From contig NC_045141.1 in assembly GCF_008831285.2 (NCBI RefSeq), positions 20,456,848-20,520,847 on the forward strand: a stretch of DNA of 64,000 nucleotides, given 5' to 3'. The notes under the pieces are model-generated. The model had not been told where the DNA came from. It made no database searches and was given only the letters and a program-made list of their open reading frames with translations. The stretch is from Nymphaea colorata (lineage: Eukaryota > Streptophyta > Magnoliopsida > Nymphaeales > Nymphaeaceae). Positions within the stretch are counted from its first letter, which is position 1, and the number at the start of each line of letters is the position of its first letter. Position numbers and translations under genes: made by a program. Below are positions 26,389 to 39,390 of the stretch, piece after piece.

Positions 26389-29300
26389 ATGGGGAGACCA
26401 TCTCAGAATGGAGCTCCAGCCTTCCGTTTTACTCCAAACGAGGTAAAAAAAAAAAAACTCATCCACAAATTCATTGTTCATTCTTCATTTTTCTGGGGTT
26501 CTCTTCAGTCCCCAGTTGAGGAATGGCCACGGTCGTATCCTGATACGAGCGGCGCGAGGGCTGCCAACATGATCAAGCACTTCCGCACTGTGCAAGTGCC
26601 AAAATTGGGAGATTTCCATCTTGAAGGGAGGGGGTTCCATTTATATGCTGTGTCTTTTTCCTTTTTCTGGTTTGATTTAAGTGGAGAAACAAGAAAGAAG
26701 GGAAAGAATTCCTGCTACGTGATCGCATCAGATTTACTGTGCTCGCTCGATGTTTCTGCTTTAGAAATCATTAGACAGTTCGCTGCCAATGAGAAGAAAT
26801 AAATTAGCCCAAAAGTAGGGGCATCCAAAAAAGGCGCACATGTTTATAGCAGCAAAGAAGCTCAGTTTACAAGTAATATCCCGGGAGTTGTCTACTGGAT
26901 TTTGCTTTTGTGAGAAATTTTCATGTTACACTGCAACTTCTGTTGCATTGCTCTTGTTACGATTTCACTAAAACATGAAAATCATAGAGCCTTCAGAACT
27001 ACCGGAATGCATGTGTTTGTGCGTGTTTTTGGGCATATGTGCGTGAATGACATTGTCCTAGCCTAGGTGCTGGGTAAAATGTAGGGAACGATTCTACTAA
27101 GGATGACCTTCAGACTTGCATCAATCCCTGATGGTTTCTTCCAAATTCGTACAGATTGCTGCATCCATAAACGTGATACATGGGCATGATGTTTATTTCC
27201 TTCACTGGCCCCTGTGTTATTTCTGCTGGTTATCTGTTTATATGTTCGTGTCTGCGTGCAAATAAAGTCTTTCATTTTAGTTCTGAAGTACCTTTTCTTG
27301 TAACTTTTCACTTTTTTTTTATTTGTTCTAAGTATTTTAGTGGCTGTTTTGGCTTTTTCCCTGAAGGTAATGGAAATGGAATCATGCCTGCGTGATGCCA
27401 ATAATGGGATGCCTGCACGGGAGGTTCTAGTTATGCTTGCAGAAAAATTCAGGTAGTTATGGTTTTCATATTGAAGCCTTAACCACTACACTAGAGTGAG
27501 GTTAAATGAATCTAAATGAATTTTACTTGTTGAAGTGCATCGGCCGAGAGATCTGGAAAGGTTGTTGTGCAAACAAAGCAGGTTAGATATCAGCATCCAT
27601 CAAATTATTGATATTTAATGGTTTTGTTTATTCCCAATATCATTCTTGTTCTTTTGCAGGTATGGAATTGGTTTCAAAATAGGAGGTATGCTCAGAGGGC
27701 TAGATCAGCTAAGCCTCCTGCAAAATTATCAATTTCACCTCTTCCAAGGGATGATTCCATTTCATCAAGGCATGTGATTCATCCTGCTCCTGCTGCAGCA
27801 GGTAGTTTTTCTGTTTTGTTGTTGTACCATAAACTACTATTGAATTTTATGGCACCTTTTGCATCAAGTGGGGAAATGATGTTACTTCATTTAGATGTAT
27901 AACTTTCTATCATTCCAGAGAAAAATAAACTAGGTAAATTTCCGTTTGATTTGAAGTCAGGTTTTGAAAAGAATATTCAACAATTTGTTTCATGAATTCC
28001 TCATACTGATTTTTGACTTATATCTTGTTACATTTTTTTATCTTTCGTTGAAAGTTTGAAACATTTGGTTTCTAGCTGATAAAAAATGCATGTACAAACA
28101 TTTTTTGTACATATCGTAGGATACAGAGCCATATCATACAATGTGTCTTGTGACATTTGTGAAAATCAACACTATACACCTCACCATAAAATGGAGGTGC
28201 ATCGTATGTACATATTACAATATAGACCCCATAGTATATGAGGTTAGCATGCAAACATGGGGTCTGACTTTGCTTTTCTGGGATGTGTTCGAAAACCTTT
28301 CTCCTTCTCATTTGTAAACACTCTTGAGATTTCAATGAGGGGGGAGCTCATGTCAGTTTGAAAGAGAAATTGTTGTCTTGAGGGAAAAGTCATTGATTTG
28401 AAGTTGAAATTGGTGGTTTGACTTGTTTGAGGGAAGACTTATGTGTAGGAGATCAAATTGTATTTGAAAAAAAAAGGATTTTTGGTTTTTTATATAAAAA
28501 GTATAAATTATAAAATCTTTCATTTTCATTATAGATTTCTATTATTTCCTAAATTTATATTGTCTTTTTATTTGATTTTGAAGATATGGCATCTGAACCT
28601 GCATGGCAGTGGTGCATAAGGGTGAATGAGAATGATCAATTTAAACTCACTTGTAAGTTTTGCAAAAATCTGATATTAGGAGGGATTTCTAGACTAAAAC
28701 ACCATTTAGCTGGGACACACTTTAATGTATCTGTATGCAAGGGTAGTAAAGATAATCCACTGCCACAATATGTGCAAAGGCAATGTTTGGATATGCTCAT
28801 TGCTTTAAAGGAAGAAAAGGTTGATGAAGAAATGGATGAGACAGAAATGGGCTGTGGTGAACCTTGGGAAGTTGATGATGAAGATGAATACAATGAAGAT
28901 GATCAGGATCTTGATGCTAGTCTAGGATTAGATGTGGCTAGCTCGAAAGGAAAAGGGAAAGATGTCAGGCATGCAGGAGGCAGATCTTATAGCAGAAATG
29001 GAAGAGGTGCACCAGGTGATTGGTGTAATGATACAGTATCTAGTGCCGAGTCCAGTACTCTTGAACCAATCAGAAGCTTTTTTCCTTCCCATATTGTTCC
29101 AGGTTCTCAGCGCTACTTCCGTACTGTTACGACTTCGAAGGGTAAGATAGAACAAGCGGATATGGCAATTGTGAGATGGTTTTATGATGCAGGTATTCCT
29201 TTTAGTGCAGTCAACTCATCTCATTTCCAGGCTATGGCAGATGCAATTGCTTCTGTAGGTCCTGGATATAAAATGCCTTCATATCATCAGTTGAGAGGAG

Positions 29301-32300
29301 AAATTCTTGATAGGGTACTTAAAAAAGAAAAAGCATACTGTGATGAGTTAAAATTGAGCTGGAAAGAAACAGGCTGTAGCATTATGGTTGATGAATGGAC
29401 TGATACACAGTCAAGAACACTTGTAAACTTTCTGGTATATTGTCCCAAAGGTACTATATTATTGAAATCCCTTGATCTATCTGATGCTCCTAAGACTGCT
29501 GAAAGTTTGTGTAATATTTTTGATGATATTGTACAGGAAGTTGGGCTTGCGAACATTGTGCAGTTTATTACGGATAATACAAAAAATTATAAAGTTGCAG
29601 GCGAGCTGTTGTTTAATCGATATAAGTCATTTTATTGGACTCCATGTGTAACTCACTGCGTGAATCTCATACTTGGAAGATCTTAACAACACATATGAGA
29701 TGACATTAGTTGTTGAACAATGCCAAAAGATTACAAGGTATATTTACAATCGTGCTTATGTATTGAGTCTTATGAGAAAATTTACACATGGAGTTGAATT
29801 GATCCGACCTGCACAAACTAGACTTACTACAAATGTTTTGACTGTGCAGAGAATATTAAAACAAAGAAATCCTTTGAGGAAAATGTTCTCTAGTGATGAG
29901 TGGGTTGCATATCCACATGCCAATGAAAGAAACTCTTGTGCAATTAGGGATATTATATTCAGTAACGAATTTTGGGAATCATGCATGAAGTTATTGAAGA
30001 TTTGTATACCTTTGGTCAAAGTCCTTAGATTGGTTGACAACAAAGACAGACCTTCTATTGGATACCTATATGAAGCTATGCCTAAAACAAAAGATGCCAT
30101 TAGAGACAACCTGAAGGGAGAAAAGAAGTTATACATGCTTATATGGAACATTATAGATCAGAGGTGGACTGAACAACTCATGCAGTAGCTTACTATTTAA
30201 ATCCCGCCGTCAGATTTTCTCCCACATTTAAAATGGACAAAGAGGTCATGCATGGTTTGTTGGATTGTATTGGAATATTAGTTAAGGAACCTTGCGAACA
30301 AGTTGCTATCCACAATGAGATAGATTTATATGATCATTGTATAGGTGACATGGGAACAAGTACAGCAATTCGAAATAGGACAACTATGCGTCCAAGTATC
30401 ACATAGAAAATTTCAGTTTACTTTTTGTTACTTATTTGTTATTTCATGGACTCATAGTATTATTTTTTATTTATTTTTTGTTTAGATGTGTGGTGGAATA
30501 GGTTTGGGTATGATTGCCCACACCTTAGAAATTTTGCAATCAAAGTCCTCAGCCAGACGTGCAGTACTATTAGATGTGCAAAGAATTGGAATGTTTTCGA
30601 ACATATCAACAACAAAAACAGAAATAGGCTGGAAGATAAAAGGTTGAATGACCTTGTTTATGTTCGATATAACATGAAGTTGAGACAAAGGTAATAACCT
30701 AATAGCCTAATTTGGTGGTGTTTTATAAGTTATATACACTTGTTTTGTAATATATATTAACAAATTTTCTCTTATTTATTTTAGACATTTAGAAAATACA
30801 TCAACAACAAAGCATACATCTCAATTTGATCCTATCAGCTTGGAGAACCGGGATCTGTTGGACTCATGGGTTGAAGAGGAGCCGACCACCAAATCCGATG
30901 AGGAGGAGCTTGAGTGGTTGAATATTGAAGGAACGAAGAATATGGATGAAGAAGAGCCTGTGTATGCTGGCGAGGATATTCAATTTGAAGAAGCAACAAA
31001 TGACAATGAGAACAAAAATGAATGTGACAATGAAGATGAAGATGATCAATGATAATATTTTCATTTTTTTTTTTGCATCACACTATTTCTTCTTGTAATG
31101 TGTAACACTTTAATCTTACTTGTTGATATGTGATGGCTTATGACATTATGAATCTATGATTATGTTATGTTCAATACTTAAATTGGCAAATGTTCATTGC
31201 TATGACCTTTGTAAAACATGTTTAATGTATAGAAAATGGATCTCCTTGAATTTTCCTGATTTTTTCTCTATTTTACTATACATTTACAATACATTACAAT
31301 ATGATGTATCTATTGGCCCAACCAGTACTTAAAACATTGTCTTGTCTCTATGGTACTTATTCTGACATGACACTAAGTGGGTAATAGGCTCGACTAAATG
31401 TTCCACTACTTTGTTAGGTACTTAGGTTGCTTAAACATTGATTATTTTACTCTGGTCTTGCTGGTTAGCTTTTCCTTCTTGGAGAGTTTATTCTCTGAAT
31501 ATATGGTGATAAATGTGGTTTTGGTGATTTTAAATGTCAGGAAAACATGTTTCTGATGGCTCCCAAATGGAGTTTGAAGCCAAGTCAGCTAGGGATGGTG
31601 CATGGTTTGTATTGGATATTTACCTAGCCCATGAATTTCTTTTGCAACTTTTGTTCTTTTGTCCTTTACAAACTTGTTTCACTTGTAAAATATAGCAAAC
31701 ATCTTTAGTATGATTCTGATACATGTTTTGGATAGCATTTTGCTGTTCGCTCATTCATATCTCAAATAATCATTTAATGCTTGTTATATAAGTAGCTAAG
31801 TGACAAATACGTTATGCAATGCAGTGCTTGTTTATTAACCATTTTTTAAACAAGGTAAGTTTAATTTATTTTCCAGCAGAGGATCTATTCCTTTACTGGA
31901 ACCTGTTCTATCTTGCTTTCTGGATATACTGAGGCAGAAAACTTAAGAATATTTATGCGTGTGTCATCAAATACTAGATTATTATTTGTTATCTTAGAAC
32001 AAATGCCATAATGCTGCCTCTTACGATTGAGGGTTGGAGGCTGACTTGTTTGGAGTTACACTCACTTGGGCTGGGCTCTTTAGGATTCATCGAATTGAGT
32101 GCAAGTTGGCTTGTCAAAATATTTTATTTCTGCATTAGTAACCCTTTATGTGGATTTACAGAGCACCCTATTTGGCTACTTATCCTTTTATACACAAATG
32201 ATACATGCTTATCTAGATGAGCTTGTGTGATGATGAATAAAGTCATAAACAGTTAAACACCCATATAGGTGCTTTCCCTGCTTGTTGGACGATCTCCCTG

Positions 32301-35300
32301 TGGCTGCTTATTGAGCTCATTTCATGTGCTAGGAGCTTCATTCAAGCCAAAATATACTGAGCTGCTAGCAGCTTGCTCAGTTATAAGCCCCATATGGGGG
32401 CTGATGAATTTATTGCCAAAAATATTGGAGTCGTCTTCATGGGCACATCCCCTGCTTATGATGTCTGTTTGAGCTATCAGAAAGGAAGGTCTATATGCTA
32501 GTAGAGTGCCTCCAGGAAAATGTCCTTTATATGTTTTAAAAGAGCCATGTTTCATTTAACTCAAAAGCTTTTCGTTTACTAGCATATATCAGGAAAATGA
32601 TTTTCTTACCAAAGTATTGGAGTGCCTTCATGCACATCCATGCTTATGATGTCCGTTTGAGATACTATTGAGGAAGGCCTGGACTTTACTGGGTTGCCTG
32701 CAGGAAAACAACCTCTTTGGTTTTTCAACAAGCCGTATTTTATGGATCTGAAACTTGTCATTTGGAAAACCGGGGCAAGTCGTGATCTCCTTTCATAACT
32801 TTGAGTTGAAAAAGATCATTTTTAGGCTTTTGGCATTCTGGACTGTTTCTAGTTGTGGTCTGTGTTCTTCTCATCATCTATAAGGCACATATTCTGTTTT
32901 CTGCTTTTTGTTTGACATTGTGATGGTTGTATTTATCAGGTATGATGTTGCGAGCTTTGTTTCTCATAGGATGTTTGAGACTGGTGATCCGGTAATGTCG
33001 TGATTTCTGTCGACTTTTATTGAAGCTACATGTGATGATTGTAACATATTTATTCTCTATCATGTATGAAAAGGATTTGACCTTTTCATTAATCACGGCA
33101 GATGGAACCTCATAGGGGAATATATACAAATGTCTTTTGATGTGTTTTATTCTGATATTCCCCCACCCCCACCCCACCCCTACCGACCCAGTTTCCTTTT
33201 CCTTTTAAATCTTCTGTTGCATAAATGCTTTACTGTTAGTGTGCATTCACACATTGAACATAAATGAGTTCTATTTCATATTTTATCCTCAAACAATGAT
33301 CAGGCCTCAATATTAATGAAATATATAAAATTGCCATATCAGGAGGTTTGTGTAAGGTTTACAGGGTTTGGTTCTGAAGAAGATGAATGGATTAATGTGA
33401 AGAAGCATGTCAGGCAGCGCTCACTTCCATGTGAGGCTGCTGAGTGTGTTGTTGTACTTCCAGGAGATCTTATACTCTGCTTCCAGGTCTTTTTCTTTCT
33501 TTTTTTCCCTTTTATTCTGTACTTGGTGCATTGGCTTGTCCATATATTTGGTTTTATGAATTGTATATGATACTTTGAATTTACTTGTATATAGGAAGGC
33601 AAAGAACAAGCTCTTTATTTTGATGCACATGTTCTTGATGTTCAAAGGAGGAGGCATGATGTGCGTGGATGCCGTTGCAGGTTTCTTGTGCGCTATGATC
33701 ATGACCAGTCTGAGGTATGTTTTCATCTACGCATTACATACTTGAGTATATTGAGGGTTGATTCATCCATGCCGGCAAGTTAAAGGATGGGGTCCCTTTT
33801 ATGTTTTTAACATGTAAAATGATTTGTGAATACGTCTACAAAAACCATCATACCTGATGATGCTTGTTTATTTTATCCTGTTGAGGGAGAGTCATGTAGT
33901 AATTCTTATTATTGATGCCTACGGTCAAGGTTATAAAATGGTGATTGCATGACGTATCATAAAAATAATCCATTTTGTTTGACAATTTTGAATTTCTTAA
34001 AAGTGAAAAAATTTGTACAATTGTCTAACATCTTCATTAAGCAATCGTGAACTTCACTGAACATCCAAACACTTGTCAACATTGTGTGCTAAGAAGGAAT
34101 TCATATCTTGCAAGGAGTAGTGAAGACAAGTTTACTTGTTCATATAAAAGTGCTACATGCTTGTAGTTTTTTTCATAAAAAGTTTGCCAACAAATAATTA
34201 GTGGATATCAGTCATCATCAAATTTTTATTGTTTATTTCATCATCATGATTTCATCATATGTTCTTCTCTTCCAACATCTACATTCTCCCTGGAAAAACA
34301 TGTAAAATTTCAACACAAAAAAAATTATCTTATTGCCAGAATTCTTCTTGTGACGTGGGACTTGGTTTGGAGTTGGTTGACTCATAAGTGGCCAGGTGAA
34401 TTAGATAACTTGGTCGGGCAACTTCATTTTCTATTTGTTTTTAATGCTTTCTATTGCTCGTATATTGCAGATTATATATGTGCTAATGTATATAAAGTTA
34501 TAAAATGGAACTGTTAATAATATACTTACTAATTATTATTGCTCTATATGTAAACACACGTGTGTGCGTCCTCTGTTTCTTTCTGTGTCTCTTATATATG
34601 TGAATGACTTGATTGGACTAATTTTGACTTGATATGTGAGAAAAATCTTGTGTCACTTTGACCATGCTAAAATGTGATTCAGTCAATTGGGTCGGTCCAG
34701 GCTAAAATTTGGATGAGTTGGTCGTGCTGTCTCATGACTTGGCTGAGTATTGTCAACTTTCTGATTGATCGTTTGTTTAACCATGTCGTAACTAAGTCAA
34801 ACTAAATCAGCAAAGTTAACTTTGTGAGTTTCCAAAGCTGGTGTCAGCACTCTTTTGAGTAGAGTTAGTCACACATATATCGTTTATGGGTATATATGGC
34901 GAGAAATTTCTTGGGTATAATATGACAAAGTTGTATATCTCGGAAAAAAAATCTTAGGAAAATCTTGGCAAATTTAGAAGAAAATTAAAACATCTTGAAA
35001 ATTATGTAAAAATAAAATAAATGAAAAATTAATAAAAAAATGAAAAAATGTATTATATGTGTTTTTTTTTGTGCCTGGTGGTTTTTTGGAAAAACACATC
35101 TTATTGCCATTTTATTCGGCTGACTCATTTTTGGCATATTTATCATGTTTTTTTGATTAATACACGATATTTGTGATAGTGGCCATGACCCAGCTTCAAG
35201 GCGAAGCTGGGCCAGTTCAAACTTGGGTTCGAGTCCTAGCAAGCCCAGCGAGCTCGAGTTGAATGTGGAACAATTCTGGCTCTAGCTTAGCGGAGCTCTG

Positions 35301-36318
35301 TATGAAATTTCTTTCTCTTTTTGTTTTAACATATACGAAGTGAGGCAGTGAGTGGCCCTACCTATGAGTGAGATTGGTCGTAATGTCTAAATGTACTTGC
35401 TCATCTTTGTAGGAAAAAAAAGGTACAATAGTTTGTCTAAATAATATTTTGTTAGATAAAATGGATATGGAAACCATGAGGATGGTACAAGTTGCTAAGG
35501 TTGCAGTTTGGTGGTTTGTCATTGGTTAAAACACCTCGTATGGCCTCTTATGGGGCAGAGCTTTGCTACACTTGCTTAGGTGAAGGCTTGTTGGGTTCAA
35601 AGGGCATTCAAATTGAATTGATGGTTAGTTATACCTATCATGCGAGTCTCTTACTTTGGAGGGTCTCAGTTTAAATAAAACATGGTACAGTGCGTATGAC
35701 ATTGCATTGTAGGATAACATGGTCTATATTAAGTTATATCAAATGGGAGACAAATTGGTTTTAGGTCCGCAATAAACTGGTTTTAGGTCAAACTGCTTTA
35801 GATATTCCAATTACAGGACAGGATATATCCATCAAAGGTGCAACACTACTGTCCTTATTCTGTTTGACAATGCTTGTGGGCTCTGCAAGAACAGTTTAAT
35901 CATGTTGTATTTGTTTACTTGAATCGAGACCTGCAATCATGATTCCACCTTCCTCTTCCAGGAAATAGTGCCTTTGAGAAAAATTTGCCGTCGCCCAGAA
36001 ACAGATTATAGGTTGCAACTGCTGCATTCTTCCAAGAATTTGCCAACGTCAGACCTGAAGGCTGCTATTCATCACAGTAAAGACTCTCCTTTTCTGAGCT
36101 CTTCAAGGGAATATCATTCAAATGTGCCAAAGCCCAAGAAGCAAGATAAACTAGTGGACACTCTTGTAGATGGGTCAGCAGCGGGTAGAGCAGAGAAAGA
36201 TTCATCAGCTGCTGATAATTCTGCCCCAGTTGCTTCCGCTGAAAAGGATTTAGTTGACTGTGAAGCGAGCGTCGATGGTGATAACAAATTAACAGTTGAT
36301 GACCGTGAAAAAAGTTAG
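26389..36318 (+). CDS. SHH2: SAWADEE homeodomain homolog, SHH2-like (RNA-directed DNA methylation factor)
   Basis: Nine coding exons can be joined in frame with GT-AG introns: 26389-26442, 27367-27452, 27536-27581, 27660-27801, 31541-31604, 32940-32991, 33343-33486, 33595-33714 and 35962-36318. They give 354 residues. A divergent homeodomain spans about residues 12-74 with the helix-3 core WNWFQNRR (64-71). The SAWADEE domain runs from about 121 to 254; it contains [11 protein letters not shown] and [21 protein letters not shown]. His217, Cys222 and Cys224 fit zinc ligands of this fold. The tail (255-354) is acidic and low-complexity. In Arabidopsis and maize this family reads H3K9 methylation with unmethylated H3K4 and brings Pol IV to silent chromatin. 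Length favours SHH2 over the shorter Arabidopsis SHH1. The start is the ATG opening the conserved MGRP stretch. Intron 4 (3.7 kb) contains a hAT remnant in the same orientation. No break is seen in the coding exons. Confidence 0.92.
28586..31052 (+). pseudogene. hAT-superfamily transposase gene with BED finger, frameshifted, in intron 4 of the SHH2-like gene
   Basis: The first frame (28586-29683) encodes a BED-type zinc finger near its start (CKFC...HHLAGTH, about residues 23-46), an acidic linker, and a DUF659 domain ([13 protein letters not shown]...). The homology continues in a shifted frame from about 29673 ([15 protein letters not shown]), apparently because of one extra G in 'cttggaagat'. 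A second break occurs near 30175, after which [13 protein letters not shown] resumes. Then come a probable intron (about 30396-30484), the hAT C-terminal dimerisation region ([10 protein letters not shown]..., [16 protein letters not shown], about 30487-30691), another intron, and an acidic tail ending at 31052. hAT transposases cut and paste DNA and leave 8-bp target duplications. I could not find convincing terminal inverted repeats, so the element limits are unknown. The two frameshifts indicate an inactive copy. Confidence 0.85.
32416..32753 (+). repeat. Diverged tandem duplication in SHH2-like intron 5
   Basis: 'ccaaaaatattggagt...cttcatg...gcttatgatgtctgtttgag' at 32416 onward recurs as 'ccaaagtattggagtgccttcatg...gcttatgatgtccgtttgag' at 32609 onward, with a period of about 193 bases and similarity continuing for about 140 bases. 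It is intronic with no coding sense. Confidence 0.75.
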
Positions 36319-36755
36319 CAGCTGGTTCCCTTTTCTGCCACCTATAAAAGCTCCCTCGTTTTGTTTTCCTTTTCCATGAAATTGCCAAACACTGTATCAG
36401 CAGCCTTCTTCAACTCTGTACATATATGTGCACGTATACTATGAGGAATTATTTACCTCTCTCTCATACGTGTGATGCTAGCAAGGCGCAACTTCAAATT
36501 CTTATTAGGTGACCTTCAATGCCTGGAGAAGGCATCCCTAAGGGGATTTGGTAAATTAGGCAGGTCATCGTCTGACATGAAAGCAGTTATAATCAGAGCC
36601 TAACAGGTGCACTCCATCTGTAAAGCAAAAAGCACGCTTTGCCCCTGTTTCCGAGAGATCAGCCCGAGGCTTTTTTGCTGCGGGGGAGTGCGGTTAAGGC
36701 CGACTGCTGCGTTGCGGTTTCCTGCGGCAAAGAAAATTCTCGAGAGTTGAAAGGG

Positions 36756-36979
36756 TGGACTTCTACCTCTTTTTTATTCAAGAAATGGATGTTTGTGGAG
36801 TAAGTTACAAATTACTTGCTTCTGAAAGGATGTATTGAGATAAACATCATTTTTTCACCCTTGTGATTCCCTTTCACCCTCTAAGGCCTCATTCGTTTCA
36901 TAAAGGGGGCACGGGACCAGTGGGTCTCAAAGATCGACCTTGTATGGTGCAACGCCAAAGTACAATTACTCCACTCTAG
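36756..36979 (+). repeat. Block shared with the spacer of the PPR inverted repeat
   Basis: This 224-base segment, about 440 bases after the SHH2-like stop codon, is repeated in direct orientation at 60781-60979 with high identity, apart from deletions. Shared wording includes 'ggatgtttgtggagtaagtt', 'accagtgggtctcaaagatc' and 'caattactccactctag'. It may belong to the gene's 3' UTR or be a dispersed element. Confidence 0.85.
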
Positions 36980-37605
36980 GGCCAATCAATTTTGCCATTG
37001 GAGGAAATTTAGGAGAGAAAAGTCTGGGCCAGTCATCCTCTTGGTTAGACTTTTCTTGCCCACTTGTTTTGCAGGGTTTCCTTCAATTGGACATGTGAAA
37101 ATATCGGAGCATTTTCTCATGATTTTATGCTGAGAACTGGTCTCTTAAGAAGCGGCGGGATACTCCTCTCTGTTATGTACGCTGAATCGCAAGTTTGTTA
37201 CTTTTCTGGTGTTCAATTCGACAAGAATTAACCATTACGAAAAAAACATGAGCTTTCCTGCTTCGCGCTCTCTGAGTTATTGCAAACTGGTACTCGAGTT
37301 ATGCATGACTCTCTGACCTATGAATGATCAGAACATTGTCTGTTCTTGATAGGCAAGCATGGATTAGCTGGAGCTCTACCATTTTATGGTAGATAAAGTA
37401 CTCAAAGTTCTTGACTGCTTTCAAGTCTTTTTAAGTCCCATGCCCAGCCAGGCGGGACGTTATCTTATCAATGTATCGCTGCTAGAGTGCACGCTTGTGT
37501 GTGGGCATCTTTCCATTATATCTGGGGGTGTGTATTGTATGGCCACACAATTGGAGCTTTGTTTTGTATGGTTTTTCTAAATCTTCTGAATCCGACTTTC
37601 TGTGT

Positions 37606-37608
<3 letters not shown>

Positions 37609-37643
<35 letters not shown>
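37609..37643 (+). repeat. (GA)n microsatellite
   Basis: Uninterrupted GA dinucleotides for about 35 bases. The sequence just after it ('ggttcttatgtgtgacgg') recurs next to GA runs at 61.27 and 61.34 kb. Confidence 0.95.
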
Positions 37644-37645
<2 letters not shown>

Positions 37646-38507
37646 TCTTATGTGTGACGGCATCTCTTGGAATAGAAACTTGGGTCGGTTCCCACCTGGA
37701 CCTTGCATCAGTTTTGGTTGTATTTGCCATATGTATATTGTGTGTGATAGTATGTCAAAAGATCAGATTCAAATTGATTATGCTTTTAACTATATCAATT
37801 TTTTCGAACACTCACATATTCAGATTCAAATTCAGATGAAAAAAAGCTATATCCAGATCTGATTACGAAATCTGATTTCACAATCCAAGCCTGACATTTG
37901 TATTCGCATCTGAACCCACATCCAAATTTTAAATTAAATGCAGCTGATTTTCAAAAGTAAGGGCATGGGATGTATGGGATCTGCCTCTAGCCTTTGCACT
38001 CACTCTGCTCGAACGTGTGATGTTTTAACGAATCTGTCCCACCTGCTCGGAATTCGTAAAGACAAGAACTGAAGCTTATAACTTCCGCATAATGAATGAT
38101 AGGGCAAGTTTTCAACTGCCCAGTTGTTTTTTTGTACGTCGTCGTCTCTATCTCACTTTCTGCTCCCTTTATTACTCTCGAAACTGTAGTCCGAGGCCAT
38201 TACTGTTTGGGCCTGCGATGTGAAGAAGCTTGTCTGTCTATGTAAAGGCCCTACTATCTCCATGGCGTATTAAATGTGCAGAGGTGTTCCACGGTATCTA
38301 CTGTCAGACAAGTATCTGAATCTCGCGAACTGTAGTTGGGGTGCAGTAAATTCGAAGTCCATTAGCCTTTCAATTTTTATTGGTTTTCACTTTCCCAATG
38401 ATTTTAACATAAGATTTGCTATGCAGCATTTTGCATTTGACATATAAGAATGGGTCGTGCACTCGTGATGTCACAGCATTTATAATTAAAACCATCAAAC
38501 TTTGTTC

Positions 38508-38532
38508 TCACTCACTCACTCACTCTGTCTCC

Positions 38533-38566
<34 letters not shown>

Positions 38567-38576
38567 GAGATAGAGA
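38508..38576 (+). repeat. Compound (CTCA)n-(CT)n-(CA)n microsatellite
   Basis: CTCA repeats, then CT repeats, then about ten CA units, ending in 'gagatagaga'. Confidence 0.9.
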
Positions 38577-39234
38577 CGCATATAAACCGATATGACTTTC
38601 CGATTAACTGCGTTGCTAGTTCACAATGTGATAAGTATAAATTTGTTTTTTAAACTCAAAGCATTAGTTGTTATCCAACTTTTCTAATATTGCAGTTTTA
38701 CTTTCAAGGAAGATCTTTTATTCATGCTTGTTTATTTTTCAGGCCATTTTCGAAGTCATTAAGTTGTTATATTTCTTAATTTATATAACTGCAATAAGCC
38801 GAATCTGTAACATGGCATTTTGGTCATTGAAATAATGTTCTTGTTACAACTCGTGTCACATAAATTTATTCCTAAATCTGTTACGTGTATTGGAATGATC
38901 TTAATAATGTTTTGATGAGAAACGACATTAAATTAACCTTTTTTAGTCTAATAACTTTTTTTTTTTACAGTAAGGGAAAACCAAACATCTCTCATAACAT
39001 AATTGTTTTACTAGAACAAAAATGATTCACAAAACAACCATGAATGTAGACTTGTTTTAAGGTAAATTAGTGTTTACAAACATTCTAGAATGTTCATATG
39101 TTGTTTAAAACACATTTTAGTAAGAATTTAAGAGGTCTGGTTTGTCATCTCCGTCCTAAGTGGCTTGGGATAAACCAATTTTCATTATGTATATGTATCT
39201 ATAGAGAGAGAGAGAGAGATGAGGGGAAGAGGGA

Positions 39235-39390
39235 GAGACAAGAACCAGTCCGCTTAACCACTATAATGGCATCCTTAATCCTCAGCTCGATATTCATCCA
39301 AAGATTGCACCCTCCAAGAATTGAACTGACGACGTGGCTATAATACGTCAGCTGACCCAACCGGTTGCTACCCAGAGAGAGAAAGAGTGA
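39235..39390 (-). mobile_element. Possible tRNA-derived SINE (minus strand)
   Basis: Read on the minus strand, 'gtagcaaccggttgggtcagc' resembles an A box region and 'agttcaattcttgg' a B box, about 35 bases apart. It is flanked by GA-rich microsatellites. The ends are unclear. Confidence 0.35.

Noticed and set aside
29673-30188. Independent gene overlapping the end of the hAT first frame
   Set aside because: It is the continuation of the same transposase in a shifted frame; the expected protein sequence carries across the break.
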